Shown here: positions 1-9,905 of the stretch, in pieces | Position numbering within the stretch: the stretch's first letter is position 1 | Layout: every line of letters starts with the position of its first letter | Assembly: GCA_038093515.1 (NCBI GenBank) | Contig: JBBPSI010000329.1 | Location: forward strand, 1 to 23,155 | Direction: 5' to 3' | Source: Butyriboletus loyo | Taxonomy: Eukaryota > Basidiomycota > Agaricomycetes > Boletales > Boletaceae | Length of the DNA stretch: 23,155 nt | The notes under the pieces: model-generated | Database searches by the model: none | What the model saw: only the letters and a program-made list of their open reading frames with translations | What the model was told of the DNA's origin: nothing | Translations under genes and position numbers: made by a program

Positions 1-209
1 CTCAAAAAACTGTCCACATGTTTGCATGTTTTACAATAAATATCACTCAATGCAATAACCCCTGATCCTAACCCTAGGCAGTGGGTGTATGAAATGAGGT
101 ACCCGCTCATGGCCTTCTATTGGCCCAGGAATTAGGTAATATAGATAAGGTTTGATGGAATGTCAGCTATTTTAAAATGACAGGTCATGCAGACAGTTGT
201 TTGACTTTA
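1..209 (+). repeat. Left terminal inverted repeat of the Tc1 element
   Basis: This stretch pairs with the reverse complement of 1369-1583, with only a few mismatches seen by eye. The inner limit is the sequence GACTTTA at 203-209, which mirrors TAAAGTC at 1369-1375. Confidence 0.88.
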
Positions 210-224
210 CAAAAATCCAACTAT

Positions 225-1222
225 CTAGTATTTGGTATGAGCTCCCTTGGCCTTGATAACTGCTTCAACTCTTCTAGGCATGCTTTCTATCCATTTGTGA
301 CACTGTTCCACAGAAATATTCCCCCACTCTACCACCACCCTTTCCCATAATTGATGAACTCCTGTAGGAGCACTATTATAAGCTGAGAGACATCTTTTGA
401 GGTGATTCCAAGTGTGTTCAATGGGGTTGAGGTCTGGAGATTGTGCAGGCCAATCCAGAAGCTTGATTCCTTGCTCCTCAAACCAATTCTGGGCTCTTTT
501 GGAGGTATGTTTGGGATCATTATTCTGCTGAAAAATGATATCATGTTGAGAAATTCAAGATTTCTCCATGTGTCATAGCAATTCTTCCTCTAGAATTTAC
601 ACATACTGTTCACCATCCATCCTCCCCTCAACCTCACTTAAAGCCCCCACTCAATTGAACCCTATACCATCAGGAAATTTGCTCCAAACTTGACTGTACC
701 TTTAACCTCTCTGGCAGTTAGGCTCTCTCTCTTCTTTTTCCACACATACACTCCTGTCCATCTGACCCAATTCTATTTATTTTGGTCTCATCTGACCAAA
801 TAATCCTCTTCCAGTCCTTATTGGTACTTGATAGCAAAGGCAAATCATCTTTTTCTAGGGCTAATTGGAAGAAGACATTTCTTCTTCTTCATCACAGCCT
901 TTAAATGCACCCTCCTTGAGGTCTTTTCTTACTGTATGTGAGGGTATGGGAGGTTCAATGATGGAACTAATGAAATTTGTAGCCTGGACTGCATTTTTGG
1001 CCTTGCCAGTAATGATTTGCTGGACAATAGCACATTTGTTGGTAGGAGTAAGCTTAGAAGGACAGCCAGCATGAAGCTTCTCCTTGTCAGGTTGGATCTC
1101 TTGGAGTACCATAGCCACAGTAGACTTCCATAGGCCAGTCTGGGACACAATCTTCCTAGTTGAAAGGCCAAGAGAGGAGAGAGAGATAATATTTGTCTTA
1201 GAGAGGTTGAAATGGATTTCAT
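225..1222 (-). pseudogene. Tc1/mariner transposase pseudogene
   Basis: The N-terminal half (about 1200 to 905) encodes a paired helix-turn-helix DNA-binding region of the Tc1/Tc3 type: SLGLSTRKIV, then KLTPTNKCAIVQQI, ending VRKDLKEGAFK. The catalytic domain follows in shifted frames. IIWSDETKINRIGSDG (near 780-830) carries the first catalytic Asp, NDPKHTSKRAQNW (near 490-530) the second Asp, and LNPIEHTWNHLKR (near 395-440) the third acidic residue. The frame runs to a TAG at 225-227. Between first Asp and second Asp there are several stops in all frames, so no active enzyme can be made. The start is uncertain because the frame stays open upstream into the inverted-repeat side. Family assignment is firm; exact limits are approximate. 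Confidence 0.85.
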
Positions 1223-1368
1223 GGTGATGGTGAGAAAGTAAACATAGGAGGATGAGGTTTATATATGTTGGCTGACACTCAGTTACATAAAGGTAACACA
1301 ATAGGACCCTTGATGGATATATGTAATGATATGACAGCATCTAGGGTCTAATATATGTGATCAAAACC

Positions 1369-1583
1369 TAAAGTCAAACAACTGTCTGCATGACCTGTCA
1401 TTTTAAAATAGCTGATATTCCATCAAACCTTATCCATATTATCTTATTCCTGGGTCAATAGAAGGCCAAGAGTGGGTACCTTATTTCATACACCCACCAC
1501 CTAGGGTTAGGATCAGGGGTTATTGCATTGAGTTGTATGTAATGTAAAACATGCAAACATGTGGACAGTTTTTTGAGTCACTG
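1369..1583 (-). repeat. Right terminal inverted repeat of the Tc1 element
   Basis: Reverse-complement partner of 1-209. It is complete at its outer end (TTTTTTGAGTCACTG, then TA). Its length of about 215 bp is long for classical Tc1 elements. Confidence 0.88.
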
Positions 1584-1590
1584 TATGATT

Positions 1591-2105
1591 TCTTTGGTAC
1601 TGAAAAATATATCTATTGAAAATCCTGTAAGAGAGACTCCTAAAAAGAACTTGGCACTGGGATCAACAAATAGTGTGCTTAATTCTCTTCTAAGACAAAT
1701 GAACACTCAATCAAGCACTTCTAATTATAAACCCCCAGTAAAAAGTTCTTTGATGTTTGGTGGTGATTACTCTCTGTTGGTTACCATCACATACCAGTCA
1801 AATGCTACTTGGCAAACTTGTTCGCTTAAAGCTTTGCTGGATATGGGAGCAGTCAATACCTTCATCAATAAAAAATATTGCAATACATGCAAAATTGATC
1901 TTATTCCTTTACCATGTTCTATGGAAGTTATGAATGCGGATGGCTCTAAAGGAGCTATTGGATGAATCATGCACAAAGCTTCCCTTTTCATGGAGATTGA
2001 TGGACATTACAAATCCATTGAGGCTTACATTTCCCTCTTGGGTTCCCATCAAATGCTTATTGGTTATGATTGGTTCACATGCCACAATCCAGATATTGAT
2101 TAGTG
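1591..2105 (+). pseudogene. E1a aspartic protease region (retropepsin-like)
   Basis: The frame encodes SVLNSLLRQM and SSLMFGGDYSL, then the active-site loop LLDMGAVNTFINKKYC at 1834-1881. Retropepsins normally have DSG or DTG; here the triplet is D-M-G at 1840-1848. The same substitution occurs in E1b at 22584-22592, so it predates the separation of the two copies. After a frame change near 1965 the C-terminal part continues (HKASLFMEIDGHYKSIEAY, then GSHQMLIGYDWF). The pre-protease part is close to E1b, including the spacing to the loop. The frame breaks and a TAG near 2101 make it a pseudogene. Confidence 0.8.
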
Positions 2106-3221
2106 TTTCAAAAAGATTTCTTTCAATCATTGTTCTCTGTACTGTAAAGTTATTGCAGACACCATTTCTTTGTCCAGCATTACCAGTCGTTGTTCTATTG
2201 AGCCTGGTGTGGCTGAAAAGGTGTCCAAGGCTTACCACAAGTATTTGGATGTTTTCTCTGAGGACAAAGCAGCACAGATGCCTGAGTGAAAGCCTTGGGA
2301 TCATGCAATTGATCTTAAGCCTGATTTTGTTCTGGAAAAGGGTTGGGTTATTCCAATGTCCAATGAGGAACAGGATCAGATTAGAAGCTTTGTTGATAAA
2401 GAACTTAAAAAGGGTTATATATGTAACATCATCAAAGTCTCCTCAGATGGCCCCAGTGTTCTTTATTCCTAAAAAGACTGGTGACAAGCATCTAGTTATA
2501 GACCATTGTTATCTAAATGATGGAACCATTAAAAATGGTTACCTGTTACCCCTTATACTGCAGTTGATTGATAGGCTTAAAGGTGCCAATATCTTTACTG
2601 TGTTAGACCTTCAATAGGGTTTTAACAATATATGTATCAAAGAAGGAGATGAATGGAAAGCTGCTTTTGTAATGCCTATCAGGACTTATGAACCTACCAT
2701 TATGTACTTTGGGCTCACCAATTCCCCTCTTGCTTTCCAAAACATGATGAATGATATATTTAATAACATGTATGCCATTGTCATTGACAACATTATGATA
2801 TTTGCTAAAGGGAGAACTAAGGCAGAACATGAGGATATTGTGTAAAAGAAGTCCTCCAATGCCTTAGGGACAATGATTTATTTGTAAAACCAGAAAAATG
2901 TGTCTTCTCTTCTGATAGGGTAGACTTTCTCAGTATGGTAGTTTTCAAGGATGGTGCTGAGATGCAGACCAAGAAAATGGATGCCATCTGTGACTGGCCT
3001 GTTCCCACATGTCTTAAACAAGTCCAAGCATTCCTTGGATTATGTAATTACTATAGGAGGTTTATTGAAGGCTTCTTGGAGATAGCTCACCCTCTCAATA
3101 ATTTGATGAAGAAGCATACTTCTTTCAAATGGGGTAAAGAAGAACAGTTGGCATTTGATATGCTGAAGAAAAAGTTTACAACAGTGCTGCTTTTAGCCTA
3201 CCTAGATCATGACAAGGAGAT
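2106..3221 (+). pseudogene. E1a reverse transcriptase pseudogene
   Basis: RT blocks are seen in order across several frames: DHAIDLKPDF (near 2300), PVFFIPKKTGDKH (near 2455), YLNDGTIKNGYLLPL (near 2510), IFTVLDLQ followed by a stop (2590-2617), EGDEWKAAF and FGLTNSPLAFQNMMNDIF (2640-2762). The position of the catalytic YxDD box reads VIDN near 2780, so the second catalytic Asp is lost. The connection region FLGLCNYYRRFIEGF (near 3030) leads to RNase H. At least four stops and frame changes are present. The gene is cut at 3221 by an A-family LTR. Confidence 0.85.
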
Positions 3222-3715
3222 TGTTATAATCATATCTCTTATAACAGACTCTTGCATTCAGACTTCATCATTTCTCTTTCAAAGGTCATGTGACTCAACA
3301 CACATGATCATGGGATAGTACATGTGACCATAGGCTGACTAAGCATATGATGTCATGGTCCAGACTGGCCCAGACTCTATGACATCATGCCTCATGTATT
3401 TTATCTCCATTTACTTCTCTTCTTTTTGATCACTGTCGACTTCTATTTAATCACCGTTGACTCTGTGCTTCTCCTTGTATGTACATGTATAGTAATTAGT
3501 CTCACACACTGCTTGGTCTGTGTGTGTTCCCTTGTAATATAAAAGGCTGGTGATTTAGGCTAGGATTCCCTAGCTTTAACCACTTGTCTATTCGCTGGCA
3601 ACAGTTGAGGATTAAGGTCTTGAGCTCTACTCTTTTATACTTGCCAGTTCTCTGTGTAGAGCTGCAACAGTAGTGGAACTGCCTGTGACTTGATAACATT
3701 TGTTGTCTCATAACA
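3222..3715 (+). repeat. Solo LTR, family A (copy A1)
   Basis: It starts TGTTATAAT and ends CATAACA, 494 bp. A perfect 5-bp target duplication GAGAT lies at 3217-3221 and 3716-3720. There is no internal region, so it is a solo LTR left by LTR-LTR recombination. It splits the E1a RT/RNase H boundary, and the reading frame resumes directly after it. Promoter signals: GGTCTGTG box at 3514-3526 (decayed to TGTGTG at its end) and a TATA (AATATAAAAG) at 3537-3546. Confidence 0.95.
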
Positions 3716-4004
3716 GAGATAAGGGTAGAAACAGATGCTTCAGATATAGTAGTGGGAGCTGTTCTTTCCATAAAAGGATTGGACAATCTATGGCAACCCT
3801 GTGCATTCCTTTCGCACTCTTTTGACACTGCAGAATGGAACTATCCAAGCTATGATAAAGAACTATTAGCTGTTATCCATGCCTTAGAAGAATGGAGCCA
3901 CTATCTAATCAGGAGAGAAGGTTTTGAGATCTGGACAGATCACAAGAACCTTGAATATTGGAAGAAACCACAAACATTGTCTGGATGACAAGCCCACTGG
4001 CATG
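3716..4004 (+). pseudogene. E1a RNase H fragment
   Basis: Once the solo LTR and one copy of its GAGAT duplication are set aside, the frame continues from DHDKEI into VETDASDIVVGAVL (catalytic Asp), YDKELLAVIHALEEW (catalytic Glu) and IWTDHKNLEYW (catalytic Asp). This is the retrotransposon-type RNase H order. A TGA at 3986-3988 replaces an Arg codon found in related elements (SRQAQW in E3). The fragment is cut again at 4004 by a B-family LTR. Confidence 0.88.
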
Positions 4005-4421
4005 TGTTACAGTAGTGGTCTACTTATTTCTCCCCCTACCAATTGGACTACCATTTTCTCCTAGCCTTTCACTAGTTCCCTTTGAATGGTACAACTGTTC
4101 CAATTAGTCATCACTTCCCATGCTAGGACACTATTTCTTTCATACTCCAGAACCTTCCTGAGTATTCCGCCCCCTTTAGTCTTTATGACTCTCATGACCC
4201 AATCAGGGTCATGGTCTGTGCGCAGACTTATGTACTATATAAACCCAGTCCTAGGACACCTGTAACCTATCTAGTTCTATGCAGTAACCTGCTAGCAATT
4301 AGTTTCACTCCAGACTCTTAGTGCGAACACTAAGACATAGTCTGAGAAACCATCTCCAAAGAGTCCCACGGCTACTCCAGAGTGCCACCTGGTGTTCTAG
4401 TTATTAGCGCCCAGCATAACA
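4005..4421 (+). repeat. Solo LTR, family B (copy B1)
   Basis: It starts TGTTACAGTAGTGG and ends GCGCCCAGCATAACA, 417 bp. Target duplication GCATG lies at 4000-4004 and 4422-4426. The sequence matches the LTRs of E3 (12658-13084 and 21222-21648, opposite strand) with moderate divergence. The box TGGTCTGTGCGCA is at 4212-4224 and the TATA (TATATAAA) at 4236-4243. Confidence 0.95.
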
Positions 4422-5506
4422 GCATGCACTTCTCCAAAAGTTCAATTATCTTTTCATGTACAAACCAGGATCTACCAATGGCAGAGCAGATGCACTTTCA
4501 CATCAAGCAGACCATGGTAATGCTGTAACAGATCACAATACAAACATTACTGTATTACCTCCAAATCTTTTCATTAATAATGTTACTCTTTCTTCTTCCT
4601 TTTATGATACACTACAAGAAGAATCTGAAAAAGAAAAAGAAAACCCAGGATTCTATTATGATCTGGATCAATCTGTATTTATTAACAAAAAGAAAAAAGT
4701 CTTTGTCCCTGAGGCACTTAGAATACAATTACTTAACATATGTCATGATTCTCCTATCACTGGCCACTCAGGACAAGCCTGTACAGCACATCTTCTCACA
4801 CAACACTTTACATGGCCTGGTGTCACAAAGGACACTAAACATTACATAGATAGCTGTCAAGCATGTGCCCTCATGAAGGGTAAGCAAAATGCATCAGCAG
4901 GAAAATTATTACCACTTCCCACAGCTAGTCATCCATGGGAAGATATTTCTGTTGATTTTGTCACTGGACTTCCACTTTCTAACAGCTTTGATGCCATTTG
5001 TACGATAGTCAATTGTTTCTCCAAAGAAGTGGTTTATGTCCCTTGTATGACAACTACCTCTTCTAAGGATTTAGCAGTTATATTTAGAGAAAATGTTTGG
5101 TGTATTCACGGACTTCCCCTTACAGTAGTTTTGGACTGAGGTCCTCAGTTTATTTACCACAGAGCTTTGCAAGCTTCTCAGTGTTTCCCAGAAAATCTCT
5201 ATTGCTTATCACCCTCAGTCTGATGGGCAACCAAATGGATAAGGAGATGGAACAATATTTATGTACCTATGTGGCTAAAAAACAAGAAACATGGGCTGAG
5301 TGGATTAAAATCACTCAGTTCAATCATAACAATTCCCTTACCACCGCCACTGGTACTATTCCATTCTCTATAACATGTAATTATTATCCATGTATCAGGT
5401 TTGAGAAGTCTTCTTCTACATTAGCTGGAGATTTCACATGTACAGCCAGAAAGGCTCATGCCTAAGTCAAGGAAGCTTTGGAAGAAGCTTGTAAAAGAAT
5501 GGTATC
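4422..5506 (+). pseudogene. E1a integrase pseudogene
   Basis: The segment opens with the end of the RNase H/tether (FMYKPGSTNGRADALSHQAD near 4453-4512). The integrase zinc finger follows: HDSPITGHSG, then CQACALMKG (4744-4881), an HHCC module. The catalytic core has DISVDFVTGLPL (first Asp, near 4950). At the second Asp, VLD is followed by a TGA at 5137-5139 where the family has Arg (DRGPQF). After a frame change, YHPQSDGQ and EMEQYLCTYVAKKQ are readable, then KEALEEACKRM up to the insertion of E2. It could have joined cDNA to DNA when intact; it is now truncated and broken. Confidence 0.88.
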
Positions 5507-5999
5507 TGTTATGATTCTTTCTTTTCTTTTCTTTTCTACTTAAGCATATCTCACAATAGCTTATCCCTTAGCCAACTCAACTCGGAATTTCTTTCTTTCT
5601 TTTCATAGATAGCGAGATCCAACCCTCAATCTATTGCTCCTCTTTAAGGTAGTCCTATGGAATGTTCCATAACCTTCTATTGTACGACTTCCCTTCACCC
5701 AATGGCAATTCTCCTCCATATCGTACAATAGCCATCTTTCCTTTCCTATCCTTGGTCTGTGCACAAACTCCTGTACTATAATATGACAAGATCTAGCTAC
5801 ATTGTACTCTAAGCTAGATCTACTTGGAATCATCATCGATATCCTCATCCTCTTGTCTCTAGTAGCAAGTTGTCTTTCTTCAATCAGAACACCGGATAAA
5901 TCCTTCATCTTGAAGGTTAGACTTAACGTCTAGAAGAACTTTTGAGTCCCAGAACTATATCCAAGTCTACACTTGTACTTACCCAGTCCAAGTGTAACA
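5507..5999 (+). repeat. 5' LTR of E2, family C
   Basis: It starts TGTTATGATT and ends AAGTGTAACA, 493 bp. It opens with a pyrimidine-rich TTTCT tract (5515-5538). No matching 5-bp duplication follows at 6000, as expected for a 5' LTR of a longer element. The box TGGTCTGTGCACA is at 5753-5765 and a TATA-like TATAATAT at 5777-5784. The segment at 5810-5821 is complementary to 6002-6013. Confidence 0.85.
5753..5784 (+). promoter_or_regulatory. LTR C core promoter: GGTCTGTG box plus TATA
   Basis: TGGTCTGTGCACA at 5753-5765 is followed 11 nt later by TATAATAT. The predicted RNA start is near 5810, about 33 nt after the TATA. Confidence 0.65.
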
Positions 6000-6001
6000 A
6001 A

Positions 6002-6013
6002 AGATCTAGCTTA
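6002..6013 (+). promoter_or_regulatory. Putative self-priming site of E2
   Basis: AGATCTAGCTTA begins 2 nt after the LTR and is the exact reverse complement of TAAGCTAGATCT at 5810-5821, the predicted 5' end of the RNA. Tf1-group elements prime reverse transcription this way, with their own RNA 5' end rather than a tRNA. No TGG start of a tRNA-type site is present here. Confidence 0.65.
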
Positions 6014-6335
6014 TCTCAAAGAACAACCACCATCGCTGTGGTCCTATCACCACCATTCAACTCTACCCAAAGAAACCCTTTGCCGGTCCTTCCTCATCCT
6101 GAAAACCCACTTGCCTCCACCCTAGAACTCCCCCTCCCGTTATCACCTCAGACCCTGAACCAGAACCCCCCAAATCAGCCAAATCGGAGATAGAAACAGA
6201 CGTCCACCTTACAGACAAAGAATCAAAGCTTGACGATGAAGGGACCACACAGGAAATTTATAAATCCTTCTCCAACCTCTTTATTCTGCAATTCCCATCT
6301 GCTCCTTCTGGACTACCTTCTCCCACACCTGGTCC
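6014..6335 (+). pseudogene. E2 gag, N-terminal proline/acidic segment
   Basis: In the gag frame this stretch encodes a Pro- and acid-rich chain, for example TPPPVITSDPEPEPPKSAKS and KESKLDDEGTTQEIYKSF, ending at the A2 LTR. The LTR plus duplication is 477 bp, a multiple of three, so the frame is preserved into the downstream gag. One TGA (6100-6102) interrupts it. No in-frame ATG was found upstream of 6841, so the true start is unknown. Confidence 0.55.
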
Positions 6336-6807
6336 TGTTATAATTGTATCTCTTATAACACTTTTCTCTTTCAAAGATCACATGACTCAATGCATGTGAT
6401 CATGGGATAATCCATGTGACCATAGGCTGACTAAGCATATGATGTCATGGCCCAGACTGGCCCAGACTCTATGACGACATGCCTCTTGTATTTAATCTCT
6501 GTTTACTTCTCTTCTTTTTGATTGCTGTTGACTTCTATTTAATCTCCATTGACCCTGACTTCTTCTCATATGTACATGTATAGTAATTAGTCTCATGCAC
6601 TGCTTGGTCTGTGCGCATTCCCTTGTAATATATAAAGGCTGGTGGTTTGGGCTAGGATTCCCTAGCTTTAACCACTTGTCTATTCGCTGGCAACAGTTAA
6701 GAGATTAAGGTCTTGAGCTATCCTCATTATACCTCGCCAGCTCTTTGTGTAGAGCTGCAACAGTAGTGGAACCGCTTGTGCTGTGATAACATTATTGTCT
6801 CGTTACA
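6336..6807 (+). repeat. Solo LTR, family A (copy A2)
   Basis: It starts TGTTATAATTGTATC and ends TCTCGTTACA, 472 bp. Target duplication GGTCC lies at 6331-6335 and 6808-6812. It is inserted in E2 gag. The box TGGTCTGTGCGCA is at 6605-6617 and the TATA (TATATAAA) at 6629-6636. It shares the invariant A/D block at 6426-6449. Confidence 0.95.
6605..6636 (+). promoter_or_regulatory. LTR A core promoter: GGTCTGTG box plus TATA
   Basis: TGGTCTGTGCGCA (6605-6617) lies 11 nt upstream of TATATAAA (6629-6636). An imperfect inverted half-site GCACTG precedes the box, so it can be read as a GCACTG...CTGTGC inverted repeat. Confidence 0.65.
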
Positions 6808-7767
6808 GGTCCTTCACCCATCAGCTTTAGAAATGCAAGAATGTCGACATACAAACCAACAGAGCTCAAGATAGGCTCACCAGAAGACTATGACAGAAGC
6901 TATGATAAATTGAACCCATGGCTGTTAACAGTCAAATCATACCTCCTCATCAATGAGGAACTATATGATACAGACAACAAGAAGATCACCTTTGCCCTCT
7001 CATACATGAAGAAAGGCATAGCATACCAATGGGCAACAATCTTCAGACAAGCCGCTCTAAATGGAATTTTCCCCTCCTACGGAAAATGGAGCGACTTTGA
7101 AAAGGTCTTCAAAGCGAACTTTGAACACGCAGACACAAAAGGAATGGCAATAGCTAAACTCGCCACTATGACAGTAGGAGGAAAGAATAAGAAGGGAGAG
7201 AGGATAGATCTAGAAGAATACCTTGCTGAGTTTCAGACCACTGCTTCACAATCAGAACTAACCAAAGATGTGGCCCTCATTGAGTTCTTCTCCAGAGGAC
7301 TCAGTGCCTCTCTCACCTGCCAAATTTACAGCATGGATACTCCCCCAACCATGATGGCAGGATGGTACAAGCAAGCCATCCATTTCAAAACGCAATGGGA
7401 CAAAGCTGATGCAGTCATCTCTTGATCCTCCCACAAAGAACCATTGTGCCCTACACACTACACTCCACCTCGAAAGGAGAAAGAACCCAACTACATGGAT
7501 GTTGATTCCATCTGACTATCTAAAGAACAAGTCGAAGAACATTGGCGAAAAGGAAAATGCTTTAATTGCCACAAAGCAGGACACCTATCTCGGAACTGCC
7601 CGAAGAAGAAAGGAAAAGGACCTGAGAAGAAGGTGAGGAGAGCAGAGAAAGAGATTCCCAGGCTGGTCGAAGTAGAAAGTGACAATGAAGAGGACAAAGA
7701 AACCCTGCAAGTTGGCAAAGCTTCGACCCTCAAAGACCTTCTCATCAACTGGGAAGAGGATTTTTAG
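6808..7767 (+). pseudogene. E2 gag (capsid and CCHC zinc knuckle)
   Basis: From the ATG at 6841 the frame encodes a helical capsid-like region: ELKIGSPEDYDRSY, AYQWATIFRQAAL, WSDFEKVFKANFEHAD, LEEYLAEFQTTASQS, IEFFSRGLSASLTCQIY. This pattern is typical of the retrotransposon Gag domain. A zinc knuckle CFNCHKAGHLSRNC (CX2CX4HX4C) lies at 7558-7599, followed by a basic stretch and an acidic tail ending WEEDF, then TAG at 7765-7767. TGAs at 7423-7425 and 7513-7515 break the frame; both could be Arg CGA codons altered by one C-to-T change. Gag would package the RNA in virus-like particles. Confidence 0.85.
7758..7767 (+). other. Putative -1 frameshift site at E2 gag/protease junction
   Basis: The heptamer G GAT TTT (7758-7764, gag phase) is followed at once by the gag stop TAG. 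Protease is open in the -1 frame (GGA TTT TTA GAA). GGAUUUU is an established -1 slippery heptamer in red clover necrotic mosaic virus. E3 has the same ten bases at its gag end. Confidence 0.6.
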
Positions 7768-8258
7768 AACGGAGGCCTCAATCGATGCGAGTCCCCTCCC
7801 ATTCCATATCATGCACCCCTGTAATACTAGCTGACTCAGAGAAATGTTCAATAAAAGTCTCAGCTCAGTTAATCGATCCAAATGAAGCACTAAAAATCGT
7901 CAAAACCTCTGCCCTCATTGACTCAGGAGCAGATGTCTCATGCATTGACTGGGACTTCGTCAAGAAACATCACCTACCACAAGAATGACTCCCCACCCCC
8001 ATCCCTGTATGAAATGTCGACCAAACAAGAAACAAAAACGGTGACATCCAATTCACCACCTCCCTCTATTTTAAAATAGGAGGAATGGTACAGAAAACAA
8101 AATTCTATGTCATGCACTGTGGCAAAGAAAACATAATCCTCAGGCTTCCCTGGTCAAAGGCAACCAACCCCATCATCGACTGGAAGAAGAAGACCATTAC
8201 CATTGACAAATCAAAAGCCAAATCCCTAGACCTATATTTCTTGCATACGTCAAAATGA
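7768..8258 (+). pseudogene. E2 aspartic protease
   Basis: The frame is -1 to gag. It encodes KTSALIDSGADVSCIDWDFV at 7903-7962, with the canonical retropepsin DSGA loop (Asp as catalyst). The second conserved block reads IILRLPWSKATNPIIDW near 8140-8185; relatives have ILGLPWL, so the usual Gly is Arg here. TGAs at 7986-7988, 8010-8012 and 8256-8258 interrupt the frame. When intact it would release Gag and Pol proteins in the particle. Confidence 0.82.
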
Positions 8259-9419
8259 GGAACCTATCTCTCAAAGAACTCGAAACCAGAAAAGAAGTTC
8301 AACATTCCTGGACATATCAACATCGACTACATTCAACAAGAAAGGATCTTCAACTTCTGCAAGTACCAACCCCCTGAAACATTCACAGAAAAAGCCAAAT
8401 GACAATACTCTCTCAATTGAGTACTTAAGAAATCGATACTTTCTGAACACCCCCAAAGCAAAACAAATTTGTGCCTTCACCACCTCCACGAAGCTAGCAC
8501 AGGAAGCAGAACGAAACAAACTGAAGCCAACCCTTCCAAAAGAATATGAAGAATTCAGCGAAATCTTCACAAAAGAAGCCACAGATCATATACCCCCCCA
8601 TCTTGACCATATGACCATGGAATCCATCTCGATGAAACATTCATCCCAAAAGTCTCGAAGATCTATCCATTGAACTCTGAGGAGAGAAAGGCAATGGAAG
8701 ATTTTTTAGAAGAAAACCTATGAACAGGAAAAATCTGACCCTCTAAATCCCCACAAGCATCGCCCTTCTTTTTCGTCACGAAAAAGGATGGAGGACTTCG
8801 CCCCTGCCAAGATTACAGATATGTCAATGAACATACAACCAAAGATGCATACCCCCTTCCCCTAATATCTGATCTCATCGATAAACTTAAAGATGCCAAG
8901 GTCTTTACCAAGTTTGATGTTTGATGGGAATACAACAATGTGCGAATCAAGGATGGAGATCAATGAAAAGCTGCCTTCATCACCCACAAAGGACTCTTTG
9001 AACTGACAGTAATGTTCTTCAGACTTTCCAACTCTCCCCCTACATTCCAAAGATTTATGAATGACTCGTTCAGGGACCTCATCGCAGAAGGATGGCTTGT
9101 CATTTACATGGACGACATCCTCATCTTTTCCCCTGATGAAGAAACCCATCAAGAAAGAACCTGATGAGTTCTCCAATGAATGAAGGAACTCAATCTATGT
9201 CTCAAATTAGAAAAATGCAATTTTGCCATGAAAGAAGTTGAATACCTCGGAATGATCATCAAACCAGGGCAGGGAGCAATGGACCCAGTGAAGTTGAAAG
9301 GGATTTCGGAATGGCCAACACCCCAAAAGGTCAAAGATGTGCAATCCTTCCTAGGATTCACCAATTTCTATCAACAATTTATTCCCCATTATTCTGATAT
9401 TGCCTAACCCCTCCTGGAT
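8259..9419 (+). pseudogene. E2 reverse transcriptase
   Basis: RT blocks follow in one main frame: IPKVSKIYPLNSEER (near 8645), [20 protein letters not shown] (8751-8810), [52 protein letters not shown], and the catalytic box VIYMDDILIF (YMDD intact, 9099-9128). The thumb/connection reads VQSFLGFTNFYQQFIPHY. In-frame stops are TGA at 8400, 8418, 8721, 8736, 8922, 8964, 9162, 9165 and 9177, and TAA at 9405. Compared with E3, the stop at 8922 sits at an Arg and the one at 8964 at a Trp. Frame changes occur between about 8470 and 8600. The gene is dead but its alignment is nearly complete. Confidence 0.87.
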
Positions 9420-9905
9420 TTGACAAAGAGGACACAAGCATCGGAATGGCTCGAACGTCAACAAATTGCCTTCACCACTCTCAAGAATATATTCCTCTCA
9501 GAACCAGTCCTCACCATGCCTGACTTGGCCAGGCCATTTGAAATAACCACCAATGCTTCAAAACACACCTCAGGAGGAGTCCTTTTACAGACTGATGCCA
9601 ACAGAGAATGGCACCCCTGCGCCTACCTTTCTCAAACCTTCTCCCCAGCAGAACAAAACTATGATATCTATGATCGAGAACTCCTTGCAGTAATCAGAGC
9701 CCTGAAAACATGGCGCCACTATCTCCAAGGATCTCAATACCCAGTAAATGTCTTCACTGATCACAAGAACCTTACATACTTCCAACAACCACAGAAGCTG
9801 AACCAATGCCAAGTACAATGGCTTCTAGACCTTGCAGACTTTGATCTGAAGATAACCCATGTACCAGGGAAGGATCTCTCAGCCCCTGATGCATTATCTC
9901 GACAA
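9420..9905 (+). pseudogene. E2 RNase H and tether
   Basis: An uninterrupted frame runs from the connection into RNase H. ITTNASKHTSGGVLL has Asn where the first catalytic Asp (TDAS) is expected. IYDRELLAVIRALKTWRHYL keeps the Glu, VFTDHKNLTYFQQP keeps the third acidic residue, and VPGKDLSAPDALSRQPD ends the domain. The D-to-N change in the first motif would abolish activity. This frame continues into the integrase. Confidence 0.87.

Larger units (their letters stand above)
1..1583 (-). mobile_element. Tc1/mariner DNA transposon, decayed, left tip cut by window edge
   Basis: Long terminal inverted repeats (about 210-215 bp) bracket a minus-strand transposase remnant. The right end reads GTCACTG followed by TA, the expected mariner target dinucleotide (1584-1585). 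The left copy lacks its outermost six bases and its TA because the window begins there. The element interrupts the pre-protease region of gypsy copy E1a, whose reading frame becomes recognisable just right of 1586. The transposase is broken by stops and frameshifts, so the copy is not autonomous. Confidence 0.9.
1584..5506 (+). mobile_element. Ty3/gypsy retrotransposon E1a, old fragment (pre-protease to integrase)
   Basis: Domains occur in Ty3/gypsy order on the plus strand: protease, RT, RNase H, integrase. The copy is opened by the Tc1 element on the left, by solo LTRs at 3222-3715 and 4005-4421, and on the right by element E2, whose LTR starts at 5507. Its protease region is a close relative of E1b (22182-22773), so both belong to one family. 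Stops and frameshifts are frequent and of all three kinds, and the sequence is AT-rich, which makes it the oldest layer here. Neither of its own LTRs is in the window. Confidence 0.88.

Noticed and set aside
5603..5908. Minus-strand 101-codon ORF
   Set aside because: It lies wholly within LTR C, has no family resemblance and overlaps the promoter of that LTR.
6002..6013. Chance pairing from the palindromic AGATCT/CTAG content
   Set aside because: The sequence is partly self-complementary, which weakens the E2 case alone, but the D-family match is not palindromic, and the 2-nt and 32-34-nt spacings recur in all three.
7423..9179. Genuine TGA-as-sense genetic code
   Set aside because: TGAs replace both Arg and Trp in relatives, and intact CGA and TGG codons are also present. 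Decay by C-to-T and G-to-A transitions is simpler.
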